From positions 3,325 to 22,898 of the forward strand of contig JADHZB010001501.1 in NCBI GenBank assembly GCA_015657535.1: a stretch of DNA of 19,574 nucleotides, read 5' to 3'. A program made the position numbers and the translations under genes. The first letter of the stretch is position 1. Each line of letters begins with the position of its first letter. Shown piece after piece: positions 1 to 9,656 of this stretch. This DNA is from Nephromyces sp. MM_2019 (lineage: Eukaryota; Apicomplexa; Aconoidasida; Nephromycida). The notes beneath the pieces are model-generated. The model was not told the origin of the DNA. It searched no databases and worked only from the letters and a program-made list of their open reading frames with translations.

Positions 1-561
1 GGGGGGGGGATAGGAAATGAGATGAAGAGGTGAGCCACACATAGCAGGTTAGGCAAAGATATGAATTGAAGGGGTGTACCAGACACACCCAGATGAGTTA
101 GAGAGGCAAGCAGAACGAGTGAGCAACACGCACATAGCAACAGCAAGCGAGCAGACCTGGGAAGTCACACACACATGAGTAGAAGCATACACACACCAAA
201 TAAACAGGAGATCAACACAAACCACATGTAAAATAATATCTCTCAGCACACCTAACGTCAAAATCAGCACAAAGACTTAACAGGCTTCAACACCCTACAC
301 CTATTGCACTGCATAGGGCAATGAAGGAACACACATACCACACACATACATACACTACACATCTACCACCTGTAAAAAGCACCAAAACTAGTTCTAAACC
401 AACGTTTCCAACAAATATACGAGACTTCACTATAATCAGCTGTGAAAACACACACTCAGGGAACATCAAAAGTTTTCCCACAGGAGGAAAGCGCACACAC
501 ATATACACTTAGGTCGACAAAAATTTGCTCCACATTGATAGAGCTAGGCATTTCTTGTTTT
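1..561 (-). CDS. Unrecognised multi-exon gene with a hydrophobic segment, runs off left edge
   Basis: Three minus-strand exons fit together in phase. The first is 561-509, after a strong acceptor (cttttttactttag), reading KQEMPSSINVEQIFVDL. The second is 439-370, after ttttcacag, reading DYSEVSYICWKRWF and then RTSFGAFY. The third starts at 156 after gtgacttcccag and stays open to the window edge, beginning SARLLLLCACCSLVLLASL, a likely membrane helix. Donors are GTGTAT and GTGGTA, and the phases are 1 then 2. The introns (369-157 and 508-440) are TG-rich on this strand, like the introns of the SEL1L-like gene. I do not recognise the family. The third exon could instead end at a GTGTGT donor near position 90. 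The agreement of phase, acceptors and intron composition supports a real gene; no homology was recognised. Confidence 0.42.
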
Positions 562-877
562 CTAAAGTAAAAAAGCCTCCACACATTTAATGTTTTCTTC
601 ATCGCAAATCACAATGGCATCAAAACAAGCTTCCCACCTCTTATACTCAGCAAAAAACTCACCAACAACCCCCCCCCCATCAAAATCTCAACCCTTCCAC
701 GCATTTAATCCCTCACACAAACCTCCCAAATACACAAAAAATCCAGGTTCTTTCCCAGATCCCAAGAACCACAGGACCCATTCGCCTCCTCCTCTACTGT
801 TTCGACCATATTATCATTGAAGGAAGTTACTCAGCCGCAATCCTCCACCAAAAAACACCTTCAACACACACACTTAC

Positions 878-967
878 TGGAATATAACGAATCATTAGCT
901 TTTTCCTGGAAATGTGGGGCAAACAGGTGAGAAACATCTGCTTGATAAACTTTGTGCGCACTTTTTT
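878..967 (-). CDS. Candidate exon, possibly of the left-edge minus-strand gene
   Basis: A 90-nt minus-strand stretch lies between a CACAG acceptor and a strong GTAAGT donor. It is open in phase 0-0 (starting KKVRTKFIKQM, ending LMIRYIP). It is also open in another frame that extends upstream to about 1046 (AHKVYQADVSHLFAPHF). Its exit phase does not match the exon at 561-509 directly, so an intervening exon would be needed in 870-562; I could not fix one. The 300-nt stretch 562-877 otherwise holds only a G-run and weak splice-like sites. Confidence 0.25.
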
Positions 968-1231
968 CTGTGCTGCGGCATGTCAAGCGGTTATAAACAG
1001 GTAAGAACCAAAAGTGGGGACTCCAGCGAGTGAGGTCCAGCAACATCAGCTATTGCTGCGCAGGCAGGCCATCTGAGCCCAAAGGAAAGAATGTTGAGGT
1101 TTTTTCGTAGCAGTTAACAGATTGATATTCATACATTTACACGCATATACAATGTATGCACACACAATTTGTATATATAAACGTGTGATGTCTGTAGAGT
1201 GGTATATTGTTAGTGGGGGTTGCTTAATGCT

Positions 1232-1402
1232 GGATTGTGTGTGTCACACTGAATTGCGTGTATTACACTGGATTGTGTACGTTATACTGAATTTTGTGTG
1301 CTATACCGTGTGTTTTACTCAATTATGTGTTACAATGTGTTATACTCAATTGCGTATGTTATACCGTGTGTTATTCTCAATTGTTATAACGGGTATTTTA
1401 CT
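1232..1402 (+). repeat. Degenerate tandem repeat, basic unit about 19 nt
   Basis: About seven diverged copies of a unit resembling RATTGTGTGTRTTAYACT. The first three are 19 nt long and later ones are 25-31 nt. The array is TG-rich on the + strand. The ORF running through it (1122-1523) is low in complexity and probably reflects the repeat. Confidence 0.7.
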
Positions 1403-1475
1403 CGATATTTTCCTAAGAGAGTTATTCGGTGTGCAACCGTGTGTAAACAAAACGAGTCAATGTGTTAACCCACAG

Positions 1476-2759
1476 GACATCATCACTTTTTATTCCGTGT
1501 GGCGAAGGTGGGTTGTCCTATAAGTGCGCACACACACATGCTGCAGCGGATGAATTCGCAGGCATAAACAATATGATTGGCACATAAAATATACTTCATA
1601 TATATCGTTCATATGTCATTATACATTGTGCGATAGGTGTACAACACCTAATATACATATAATATATATAATGTGTGTGTTTGTTCGTACATGCATCTAA
1701 ATCTCACTCTAGATATATACAGCTTGTGTCATAACCCACGATCACACATAAAATTGGTTGGGTAGGGTTCGTGTAGCGTGCTGCCTGCCACCCCTCGGGC
1801 TGGTTGACGGCTTGGCTGGAGTCTGTGTGGGGGTTTTGTTGCCTTTGAGGACTGTTTATTACCGCGGTGGTTCCCTCGCTTCGCTGGAGGGGAGGAGGGA
1901 GGGGGGAAGGAGAGTGAGAGTACAAAGAACCAGCACTTCGTGTGTGAGGGGGTAACTTTGTGGATTAGGGTGTATTTTTGTATGTGCTGATGTTATTGGC
2001 TTGCAGGGTAGGCGGGCAGACAGATTGTACACGGTGGGTGTTGTCATGCTATCTAATTGGGGCATATGGTTACTTGGGGTTTGCTATTATATGCCCCAAT
2101 TTTATCGGTTTGTGGGGGTATGTATTGGATGTTGTTATAGGTGAGGGGGAGGGAATAGTGCGCGCACACACTTAAAACACGGGGGCCACAGAAAGAGATG
2201 GATGTACTCAGAGTACGGTTGGGGCACACACTAGGGCCAAACACATACGACATACAGGACATATACAGGACATATACAGGACATATACAGGACACGCACA
2301 CACACACCACACACACACACATACAGCGCACACACAGCACACATACAGCACACACACAGCACATACACAGCACACACACAGCACACACACAGCACATACA
2401 CAGCACACACACAGCACACACACAGCACACACACAGCACATACACAACACACACAGCACACGCACATCACACACACATCACACACATAGGACGCACACAC
2501 AGGACATAGAGGACACACACACACATGCAGGTCGTGGGGATGGACAAGGGGCGAACTGGCATCACAACCACAAGTGGGCACACGCAAAGTCGGCTATACA
2601 GGTATAGTATGACGTGAGAGCGCTAGGGGTATTCATATAAGAGGGTTGTATACTATTTCCCCTGTTTTATATATGATGTAGCAGGACAGAGGCTCGGCTG
2701 CCAGCTTTATAGTAGCTGCACGTGCGCTACTACTTTCTTGTGTTGATATACTCTCATAG
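1476..2759 (+). CDS. Weak candidate multi-exon gene encoding a hydrophobic protein
   Basis: Four + strand segments join in frame: 1476-1507 (DIITFYSVWRR), 2007-2140 (a 44-codon hydrophobic stretch including RWVLSCYLIGAYGYLGFAII), 2531-2601 (including GANWHHNHKWAHAKS) and 2685-2759 (ending VAARALLLSCVDILS and TAG). Acceptors are cccacag, cttgcag, catgcag and gtagcag; donors are GTGGGT, GTGAGG and GTATAG. Segment 2007-2140 is open in a second frame that is also hydrophobic, and 2531-2601 is open in all three frames, so phase agreement is weak evidence here. No family is recognised. The intron 2141-2530 is filled by a minisatellite. A minus-strand alternative exists at 1735-1885, where a superb pyrimidine tract precedes an open Gln/Pro-rich stretch. 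Confidence 0.22.
2250..2291. repeat. Short 11-bp tandem repeat (ACATATACAGG)
   Basis: Three exact 11-bp units (2259-2291) follow one 9-bp truncated unit (2250-2258). They lie immediately upstream of a longer 11-bp minisatellite. Confidence 0.85.
2325..2470. repeat. 11-bp minisatellite (AGCACAYACAC) with partial higher-order pattern
   Basis: Eleven consecutive 11-bp units run from 2325 to 2445, followed by decayed units. AGCACATACAC variants recur at about every third unit in the middle of the array. Because 11 is not a multiple of 3, all three minus-strand frames stay open and give Cys/Val-rich reading frames that are artefacts. Confidence 0.9.
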
Positions 2760-3640
2760 TATCACAGTGTGTGTGTGTGTGGTTTTTTCAAGCGTGCCAG
2801 TTAGGTTGTGTGTTGCACAAGCCTCCACCTAGCGTCATAAGTTGACTATATTCGCTACACGGTGAAATAGCGGCCCTAAATGGGCAAGCATGCGCGCAGG
2901 AGAGGAAAAGCGTAGAGGAATGCGCGGGAAAGGGAGTGGGGGATGAGATCTATAGTGGTGTGTGCCGTCGGAAATTTTAAGAGGAGGAAGGGATTTCGTT
3001 TTGTGCTGTTGGGGGTTTAGTCTGTTGGTGTACGTGTATCTGGTGTGTTAGTGTGTGTGTACCCGGTTAGTTGGCATATGTGTATCTGGTGTGTTGGTTT
3101 CGTGTGTCTATCTGGTGTATTACTTTGGTGCGCTGATGCCGTTTGTTTGTCTGCTGTATCGCTCTAGTGAGTCGATTTAGTGGATCAATCTAGTGCGTTA
3201 ATCTAATGTCATCGTGTTTACGTTCTCTCTCTTTTTGCGTGAGTTTTATGAGTTGCGTGTTGATATCACTTCGTATTAGCATCACATGTAAAGCAGGAGT
3301 TTGATGGTGCCGTCTGTGTGTACAAAAAGGTTAAACAACTGCAATTTTTTGCAAACACTAAGAGGAGAGCAGGGCAAAAATAAAAACACGGCACTATAAA
3401 ATGTATATAGTGTGTGCTGTATTCACTATCCCAAAGGGCGGAGGTGTTATGAGATTATGTTGGTGATGGTATTGAAGCCAAAAGAGCGGATTACTAGGTA
3501 GCTGTGTGCTATAGTAGCACCGTCATGAACAGAAGTAGATAATCGGCAAATGTAGTAACAGTAATGAAGGCTGTAGTTTTTTTCTTGCAGTAGAAGCAGG
3601 AATTGCGACAGCAGCGAGATGATGAGTTAAATCGCACAAA
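2760..3640. other. TG-rich then AT-rich stretch, no gene seen
   Basis: From 3029 to about 3200 there are diverged copies of a TATCTGGTGTGTT-like unit on the + strand. From 3250 to 3640 the DNA is AT-rich without a long open frame. No exon could be supported. TG-richness on + would suggest + strand transcription if the pattern seen at the better-supported genes holds. Confidence 0.5.
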
Positions 3641-3641
3641 A

Positions 3642-3705
3642 ACAGCGTAGCTTCCAGTCAAACACATACACAAACAGTGTAACTTCTAGCCAAACACACA
3701 TAAAA
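3642..3705. repeat. Imperfect 32-bp tandem duplication
   Basis: Two adjacent 32-nt copies, 3642-3673 and 3674-3705, both start acag and share the core cttcYagYcaaacacaYa with a few substitutions. Confidence 0.75.
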
Positions 3706-3868
3706 GCAGCTTATTCTCCGGCCGGCAGCTTTTCTTACAGCAGAAAGTGTCACTAAGCCACAAAAAAAATCGAAAAAGCTGCCTAATTCACTGTTTCGTA
3801 CATTTTCAAAAAACGTTTGTCATACAAAATGAATGGCAAGACACACAGAGACACAAATTTACCAAAAC

Positions 3869-4017
3869 CTTCCACTTTTGCGCTCGAAAAAAGGCAAATT
3901 TTAATTCGAATAAAAACCACTCCCACAAAGAGTAATTAAGCGCCAAATTTCGTAAATCCACTTCCGCAGAGAGTGGTATAAACACCGCAAATAGAATGCA
4001 AACTTGAATGCTAATTT
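3869..4017 (-). CDS. Candidate exon with a hydrophobic segment
   Basis: After the minus-strand acceptor gattattccag the frame is open for 49 codons to a GTTTTG donor. It reads ISIQVCILFAVFIPLSAEVD, then LRNLALNYSLWEWFLFELKF and AFFRAQKWK. The composition looks like protein and includes a possible membrane segment. A + strand frame (3747-3935) overlaps part of it and cannot be excluded. No partner exon in matching phase was identified. Confidence 0.25.
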
Positions 4018-4160
4018 CTGGAATAATCGAGCAATCTTTAGTCTTTTTTTTTACATTATTCACCTTAAAAAACGATGAAAAATTACACTTTTCGGCTCTA
4101 ATTTCGCAAAATTCTGTTATGTGACACCAAGATGCTGCTTCAAAACAGGTTTTTTAGCAG

Positions 4161-4820
4161 TAACTATGCTTCTACATCTCCAACAAAAATTGCATGAAAA
4201 AACGTCCAAAAATGGTTCGGATGAGGAAAAAAAGATTTTTGAATGGTATAAGACCTTGAGACAGACCACCCCTTATTTATTGACATATATATAAATATAT
4301 ATATTACGGATGTCATATGTACGTAATATGAAATAGTAGTAAGCAAAATCTTTTCATAGCAACGGAAAGAAATTACTCAATTTTGCTAATAAATGAAGCA
4401 GCCGGAGCAACTTCTGATTTATTTGTGGAAAAATCACGAAATCTGTATGTAGAAACTTGCTTCGTTGGAGGATCCAAGTGTCTAGTATGTGTGAACTTAC
4501 TTTGTTACAGAATTTTTACATATATATATAGCATAACAAAAAGGGGGTATTTTCTCCACAAAAAATCGGTTATGAACAGGTTAGCTGATTATACTTATCA
4601 AAGGTACAATTAGAATTATCAATGCAAAGCTCACCTGTACTTAGCTGGGGGGTATCAGATACAGGCTTGGGATAGAGCTAGGAAGATACGCACAACTCCT
4701 AGCGTGGAGCTGGGAAGGAGAGGGTGGAGTGCGTGTGAAACGTTTCTACTAAAACCTAAGCGAGAGAGATTCACGAACTTCATCAAAGAAGTGGAGACCG
4801 AATGGTGTATATCACAATGA
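4161..4820 (+). CDS. Unrecognised gene, coding-like + strand exons ending in TGA
   Basis: Three segments read like protein. The first, 4161-4245, lies between ttttttagcag and a GTATAA donor and starts TMLLHLQQKLHEKTSKNGSD. The second, 4360-4484, lies between cttttcatag and GTATGT and includes NYSILLINEAAGATSDLFVE and NLYVETCFVGGSKCL; it stays open to 4603. The third, 4645-4820, follows ctcacctgtacttag and includes GGYQIQAWDRARKIRTTPSV, RRGWSACETFLLKPK and IKEVETEWCISQ before TGA. The phases of these joins do not all agree with the best-looking sites (2 into 1, 0 or 2 into 1), so at least one boundary is wrong or a small exon is missing. The low repeat content and balanced composition argue for real coding. 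I do not recognise the family. A minus-strand frame is also open at 4164-4346. Confidence 0.38.
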
Positions 4821-5690
4821 GAGTGAAAGCGCAGGAGAGAGTAGATCACACACACAAGAATGCACACACTTGAAATTATAGCGACAATGCATGGCAGGTG
4901 TTAGTTCAAGCGGGAAAGAAATAGGATAGGAAGTGTCTCTGGGCCAAAAAGCCAGCTGATAGCGATACTCTATGAGGAGGTAAAGTCGCCAGTACTTTTT
5001 GACACACACATACGTACAGCGGCGCACAGGTATATATTTTAGAAACAAACGCGCACGTAGAGATGCACATATGCACATGCAAGTGCACACGTGTGGACGT
5101 ACGAACACACACAAGTGCACATAGGTGGACATACGAACACACACTAAACACCCATACATACTAGACACACGCCCACGCACACGCTTCAATACCATGATAA
5201 AACATCACACAGGATGTAAAGGCATGAATTTACTGGAATTTTTCGATGCACATATAGCAGCCTAAACCTTCTAGCCAGTAGAAACACACACACACACACG
5301 CATATATCAGCGAAAGTTCATTCGTTCAACAACTTCTCAAAGCTCTACGGGAAGGTATTCAGCGGAAACTCACTTGCTGCTCCATCTTGGACACATTACT
5401 GCAATAAGTTCACTATTTCCATAGCTGCAGCCTTAATTTCTTAGGGGTAAAGCCCTTTTTTCAGATTAGTTGAGGTAAGCCCAAAGAGTGTGTGAATCGA
5501 CTGCTTACAGCTTCTTTCTTTTTTTCTATCAACTTTCTACTTGCTTCCAAACTATTTGGCGACACTACTGAAGTACGTTCATCAATTACTTCCCTTTGGT
5601 GACAAGAGATGTATTAGGGAGGTGTACATACACCGATTACATGTTCTTTCTCCAAAAAAACCTCAGGTTACATGAAGTCTAGCTGTGTCT
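4821..5690. other. CA-rich then AT-rich spacer
   Basis: 4850-5190 is rich in CA dinucleotides on the + strand and produces Cys/Val-rich minus-strand frames that look like repeat artefacts. A (CA)n run lies near 5283-5302. A GTGTACATACAC motif occurs at 5622-5633. No gene is supported. Confidence 0.5.
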
Positions 5691-5704
5691 AAGTATGCAT
5701 GTGT

Positions 5705-5775
5705 GTCTGTGTGTGTTGGTATGTGTCTGCATCTCTCTGTGTGTGTTGGTATGTGTCTGCATCTTTCTGTGTGTG
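5705..5775. repeat. 30-bp tandem repeat, about 2.4 copies
   Basis: Units at 5705-5734 and 5735-5764 are nearly identical, with a partial third at 5765-5775. Each contains gttggtatgtgtctgcatct. The array is TG-rich on the + strand and is read through by a spurious Cys/Val/Leu ORF. Confidence 0.85.
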
Positions 5776-6136
5776 TATCCTAAAAGTAGATTTTTGTGGG
5801 GAAAAATAGGAGACGCGGCAAAAAGAGCTTTTTGTTCAAAATTCCATTCTAGCCTTTCGATTCCTTTCTACATAAATAAGATAAAGAAATATCAAACATG
5901 CTAAAGAAATCGAGCTAACACACACTGCACTATATAATGCAAAATATATTATAGTCACCGGAAGAACTTTGTACACACTAGTTCTTCTATTTCTCTCAAC
6001 AAGCGATTTGTGTGTGTGTAAGGCTCTGCACAGTGGATAGCTCTGCTTTTTAGTACCTCACCGAAAGGTAGTGGTTATAGGGGGGTTTGTTAAGGAGTTC
6101 ATAGCAATCCATGTAAAATATGTAGGCAAGTGGTTT

Positions 6137-6306
6137 CTAGTGTTGGTGAGTAGCTAGGAGGAAGAAGCTAGTCCTTGGTAGGTGGTAACTTCGCAGGCAA
6201 CCTTGAGATTTTTTGGCTGATCTAAAAGAGGGAAAAGGGTGTTTTAGTAGGGACTTTAGATGATCCTTCCTAAAGATGGCGTACTGAGTTTCTGATGTTG
6301 TTATGC
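6137..6306 (-). CDS. Candidate terminal exon, unrecognised product
   Basis: A strong minus-strand acceptor (attttcttgcttttcttccag) opens a 55-codon frame ending in TAG. It starts ITTSETQYAIFRKDHLKSLL and continues KHPFPSFRSAKKSQG. A second fine acceptor (cacccttttccctcttttag) lies inside it after CTAAAAC, so a short intron beginning at a GTACGC donor is also possible. No upstream exon was linked and no family recognised. Confidence 0.28.
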
Positions 6307-6435
6307 CTGGAAGAAAAGCAAGAAAATACGTGTTATGGTATCTACACATAATTTAGTTTGTAGCTTACAAGTGTGTGCTGCAAGTGTATTGTATATATGT
6401 ATAATACCATGTGACTAGGTAACTTTATATATCTT

Positions 6436-6660
6436 GTGATCCTCCTCTGCATTCCTCTGTTTATATCTCTAGCTATTCCCTCTGTATTGCCCAAAGTCTA
6501 TCTCAATATAGATACCTTGATATCTCTAAATCTCTATTTCAGTCTCTCTTTTTCTCCGTCACCCTCTATCTTCATCTTTCAGTTTCACCTTATCAGTTTC
6601 TCTCTATCAGTTGCTCTCTCTCTCTCTCTATCTCTCTATCAGTCTCGCTCTCTCTACTTC
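6436..6660. repeat. CT-rich (polypyrimidine) tract with TCTCTATCAG-like units
   Basis: About 225 nt strongly biased to C and T on the + strand, with repeated TCTCTCT and TATCAGT elements. The open frame across it encodes mostly Ser/Leu/Phe and is probably not coding. Confidence 0.7.
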
Positions 6661-7355
6661 AATTAAGTAACACAGATGACTACGGGGTAAACATTACATA
6701 CACATACACACGCATACATACATACATATGCTTTATATATAGCAGATTTTTTCGCAGTTGAAGCACTTTTCCTTTTTAGTTATAGCACTTTGGGCTAGAT
6801 ATCAATGTTTTCCGCTTGATGTGATATTACTTGCTTGAAATGCTACGTATGCGGCTTTTTTTGGCTAGAAATTACTTAGAAAAGATAACGACTAGCACAA
6901 TGGATGTATACCCTTTTTTTAGTGGATCTGATGCAATTCTTTTATCACTGAGAATAAGCAAAGCAACTAGTGTGTGTGCTAGCGAAATTTTCTAACTTCA
7001 ACATCTTGAAAATTCACTTAATCCATTTCATCGCCGAGAATGAGCTAGTGACACACTCAAAGTGAGCAGCTAGCAACTTTAAAAATAATCTTTGGATACC
7101 ACCTCGTAAGATCTTTCTCATAAGAAGAATAACACGCACATCTACGTGTGTATGTTTTTGTTGATTTATGCCCAAAAATAGCGCACAAACTATAACTTTT
7201 TAATGAGGAAAAGAAAACAGTATAATCGTCTTTTTCACTCCCTTAGAGCTGCTAGCTCAAACCAGCTTCTAAAAAATTGAGAAAACCTCGGCTCTCCCGT
7301 TATCTCTATTAGTGGCTTTACTTCTTCCTCAAGTAATTTTTTTTTTTAAATGTAG
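6661..7355. other. AT-rich stretch, no feature seen
   Basis: No open frame or repeat beyond short homopolymers. An 11-T run ending TGTAG at 7337-7355 looks like a 3' splice site for a possible + strand exon that follows. Confidence 0.5.
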
Positions 7356-7422
7356 GATGAAGGAGATTATATCTGCTTGTACACTTCTTCGTATTTGGAG
7401 AAGAACATACTTTGAGCGATGA
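7356..7422 (+). CDS. Weak candidate exon after a strong polypyrimidine tract
   Basis: After the 11-T run and TGTAG, two frames read like protein: DEGDYICLYTSSYLEKNIL ending in TGA, and MKEIISACTLLRIWRRTYFE also ending in TGA at 7420-7422. GT dinucleotides inside could act as donors. The correct frame and partner exons are unknown. The following 7423-8231 is AT-rich and pyrimidine-rich with no supported gene. Confidence 0.17.
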
Positions 7423-8231
7423 AAACCCGCTGAGTGCTTCAAATTCCATTTTAAGCAAGGACTATATATCTACTGAGTAATGGTACTATATCACACACCT
7501 GATATATATGCTGATTTAAGCCTACATACGTGCACATTTCCGGATATTCGACAATCATCACCTAGCATATATTCACCCAATTCGACACACCAATGTTATA
7601 CACTAGCTCTCATCTCTACCTGGCTATTTCACTGATTTTCATCACTTTATTTATATAACTAGTGAACACAGCTTTTCTTCTTCTCTTACATATCAAATAT
7701 TTGAGGCTATTATTAGTGAGAGAGCTACTTATTATCATTTTTCCATGTCCGCTTATATATGTTTATCAGTACCCACAATCACCCGGCAATAATACACACA
7801 CACACACACCTATAATATGATAAAGATCCCTTGTATATAAATCCGCGTGTGTGAAAGGGTATAAATCATGGAATTTTTAAAAGAGAGAATGAGCTAAAGA
7901 GAAACCCATTGGTTTCCAAAAAGAACCCTCTCTTTCTAGTAATGCTTAGCTGATTCCTTCGCAATGGGTTGATTCTCTAACTGTATATATAAACCTATTG
8001 CTAGTAGCTTTTTTCACTTCATGGTGGGTGCGAATCGCTGCGTTTATTCTATCGTTTCATCTCATTGTATCAAACGCTAATCTTTCTAGTTTCATATGTC
8101 TACTCCTATCTTTTTCATCTAATCCTCACCATGGGGCATCTATGTATTTATCCATCCGTCTAATGATATCGGTTTACCTCGTTCTATCTCGGTCCATATA
8201 TATATATATATCTAGATATAGGAGGGGGTAG

Positions 8232-8299
8232 CACACACTGTCGAAGGTGCGATCATTGAGCTTCAGGCTGATGGTAAAAGCCTTTTAGCTAGTCCGTAA
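8232..8299 (+). CDS. Candidate + strand exon
   Basis: Open after ggggtag, reading HTVEGAIIELQADGKSLLAS and then P before TAA. A GTAAAA donor at 8274 would end it after the Asp codon. It could be an upstream exon of the gene ending at 9354, but its exit phase (1) does not match the next well-supported exon (entry phase 2). Confidence 0.22.
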
Positions 8300-8499
8300 T
8301 ACATGGGGGAGTATGCCGATCATTTTATTGAGGGGGTGTCGTAGATTACTTTATATATATAAATTTATTACATGTATATATGGGTAAAGCTAGGGGGAAG
8401 CGAAGTATATATACGATACTCAAGGTAGGTGGACTAGGTATGGCGATTATGGCAGAGTTTCATTTCGGACACACACACACATGTTGGTAGGGGGCACGG

Positions 8500-8733
8500 T
8501 AACCAGTAGTAGAAGCAGGCCTATCGGGGGTGTTACGTGCAGCTCGTGGTAGTTATTAATGGTAGTAGTGGTATAGTGAGGATCCTGTGTAGCTCACACT
8601 AGATAGTGGCGGTATAGTGAATATTGTGTGGGGCTCACACTAGGTAGTAGCACTTCTGTAGTAGACGGTGTTTCAAGCTCACGCTAGCCTATAGTAGCTG
8701 TACTAAACGTCGTGTGCCATGCTCCTACTCTAG
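8500..8733 (+). repeat. Degenerate tandem repeat of about 45-nt units
   Basis: Four to five diverged units, each with a purine- and TG-rich half (gtagtagtggtatagtga) and a gctcacactag-like end. The array is TG-rich on the + strand and lies just upstream of the exon starting at 8734, so it is probably intronic. Confidence 0.55.
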
Positions 8734-9354
8734 GCTACAGATGTTAAAAGAGGAAGTAGCAGCAAATAAACTTAGTCTAGCTTTCATAAAAAAAAAGCAG
8801 GTGGTGTGCTACGACTCATTGGCTACACATGCATTTATCTCCCATAGAAATCATATAAAATTTGCCGTTCAGTAATCCCAGCCAGTTCCCTAGAGGATGT
8901 AAAAAGTTCCACACGCACAGCATAGAGGATTATAGGTATTCTTGTGCGTCTCACTGCCATTCCAATTAGATTTATCCCCAGCATCTCTCTCTGCACGATG
9001 CTTATTCTTCGCAACACACTCACATATATCCTGGACCAATCAGCTAAGGTTGACTAAGTTAGAGTGATTATCGGCAGGAATTGACATATATACTGTATGC
9101 AAACGCACATTGTATAGTGGCATATCTACATACAGATAGATACCTGTGGTGGTATACGTACACAAAAACACGCGCATGTCTGTATATCACAGAAATGCGC
9201 TCAAAACGCTTTCTCAAACTATAAAGAAAGTATCATAACCTTAGCCGACATCTACAGCGAAGAAGAAGCGAAATCGCGACGATTTCTTGGACTAGAAATA
9301 GATGAAATGCAAGAAAATGAGAAAGAATCCTGGTTTCGAGAAGTTTGCAGCTAA
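8734..9354 (+). CDS. Unrecognised gene, last three exons
   Basis: Three + strand exons join in phase and end in TAA. Exon A, 8734-8871, follows gctcctactctag, ends at GTAATC, and includes LKEEVAANKLSLAFIKKKQ and LATHAFISHRNHIKFAV. Exon B, 8982-9048, follows ccaattagatttatccccag, ends at GTTGAC, and reads ISLCTMLILRNTLTYILDQS plus AK. Exon C, 9193-9354, follows gtatatcacag and includes NYKESIITLADIYSEEEAKS, RRFLGLEIDEMQENEKESW and FREVCS. Phases are 2 in, 2 then 0 between exons, and a clean stop. The sequence is predicted largely helical and acidic at the end, without repeats. The DNA upstream is TG-rich on the same strand, as in introns of the SEL1L-like gene. I do not recognise the family. 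A minus-strand frame (8835-9051) overlaps exons A and B but needs no splicing support, so the + model is preferred. The start of exon A is uncertain, since the frame extends upstream to 8650. Confidence 0.45.
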
Positions 9355-9656
9355 AAGTTGCTGCATCGCTGCTAATCCGTTAAATAGCAGCACAGCAAGG
9401 CGCTTGATACTTTCAAAAAGCAAGGAAATCTGCAGCTATAGAAGGTATCTCTAGACACTTAGCCCTCTTCATGAGCAAGTGTATCTACTGGCAGTCTCTA
9501 ACCCTTTACTCTCCAAAATGGAAGCATTACTGTAGCTGTCGCGCTGATTGTGGAAAGCACTTCAACTCGCTAGCAGCCGGAAAAGGGGACTCCACTTGCT
9601 GCGCTTAGTAACACCCAGATACTTCCTCTTCCTTATCCACTACAAAACCTAGCAAT
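9355..9656. other. Spacer without a supported gene
   Basis: Balanced composition, short scattered GCAGC/GCTGC elements, and no frame or splice pair I can support. It separates a + strand stop codon at 9354 from a minus-strand stop codon at 9657, so it may be a convergent intergenic region. Confidence 0.4.

Noticed and set aside
2053..2587. Minus-strand ORFs of 88-133 codons rich in Cys and Val
   Set aside because: They are translations of the 11-bp minisatellite, which leaves all three minus frames open.
7331..7355. 23-nt GTAA...TAG segment as a mini-intron
   Set aside because: Far shorter than the 45-525 nt introns of the SEL1L-like gene; more likely the end of a longer intron.
8835..9051. 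Minus-strand 72-codon frame ending ITERQILYDFYGR
   Set aside because: It overlaps the + strand exons A and B, which have matching splice signals and phases; the minus frame has no start codon or linked exon.
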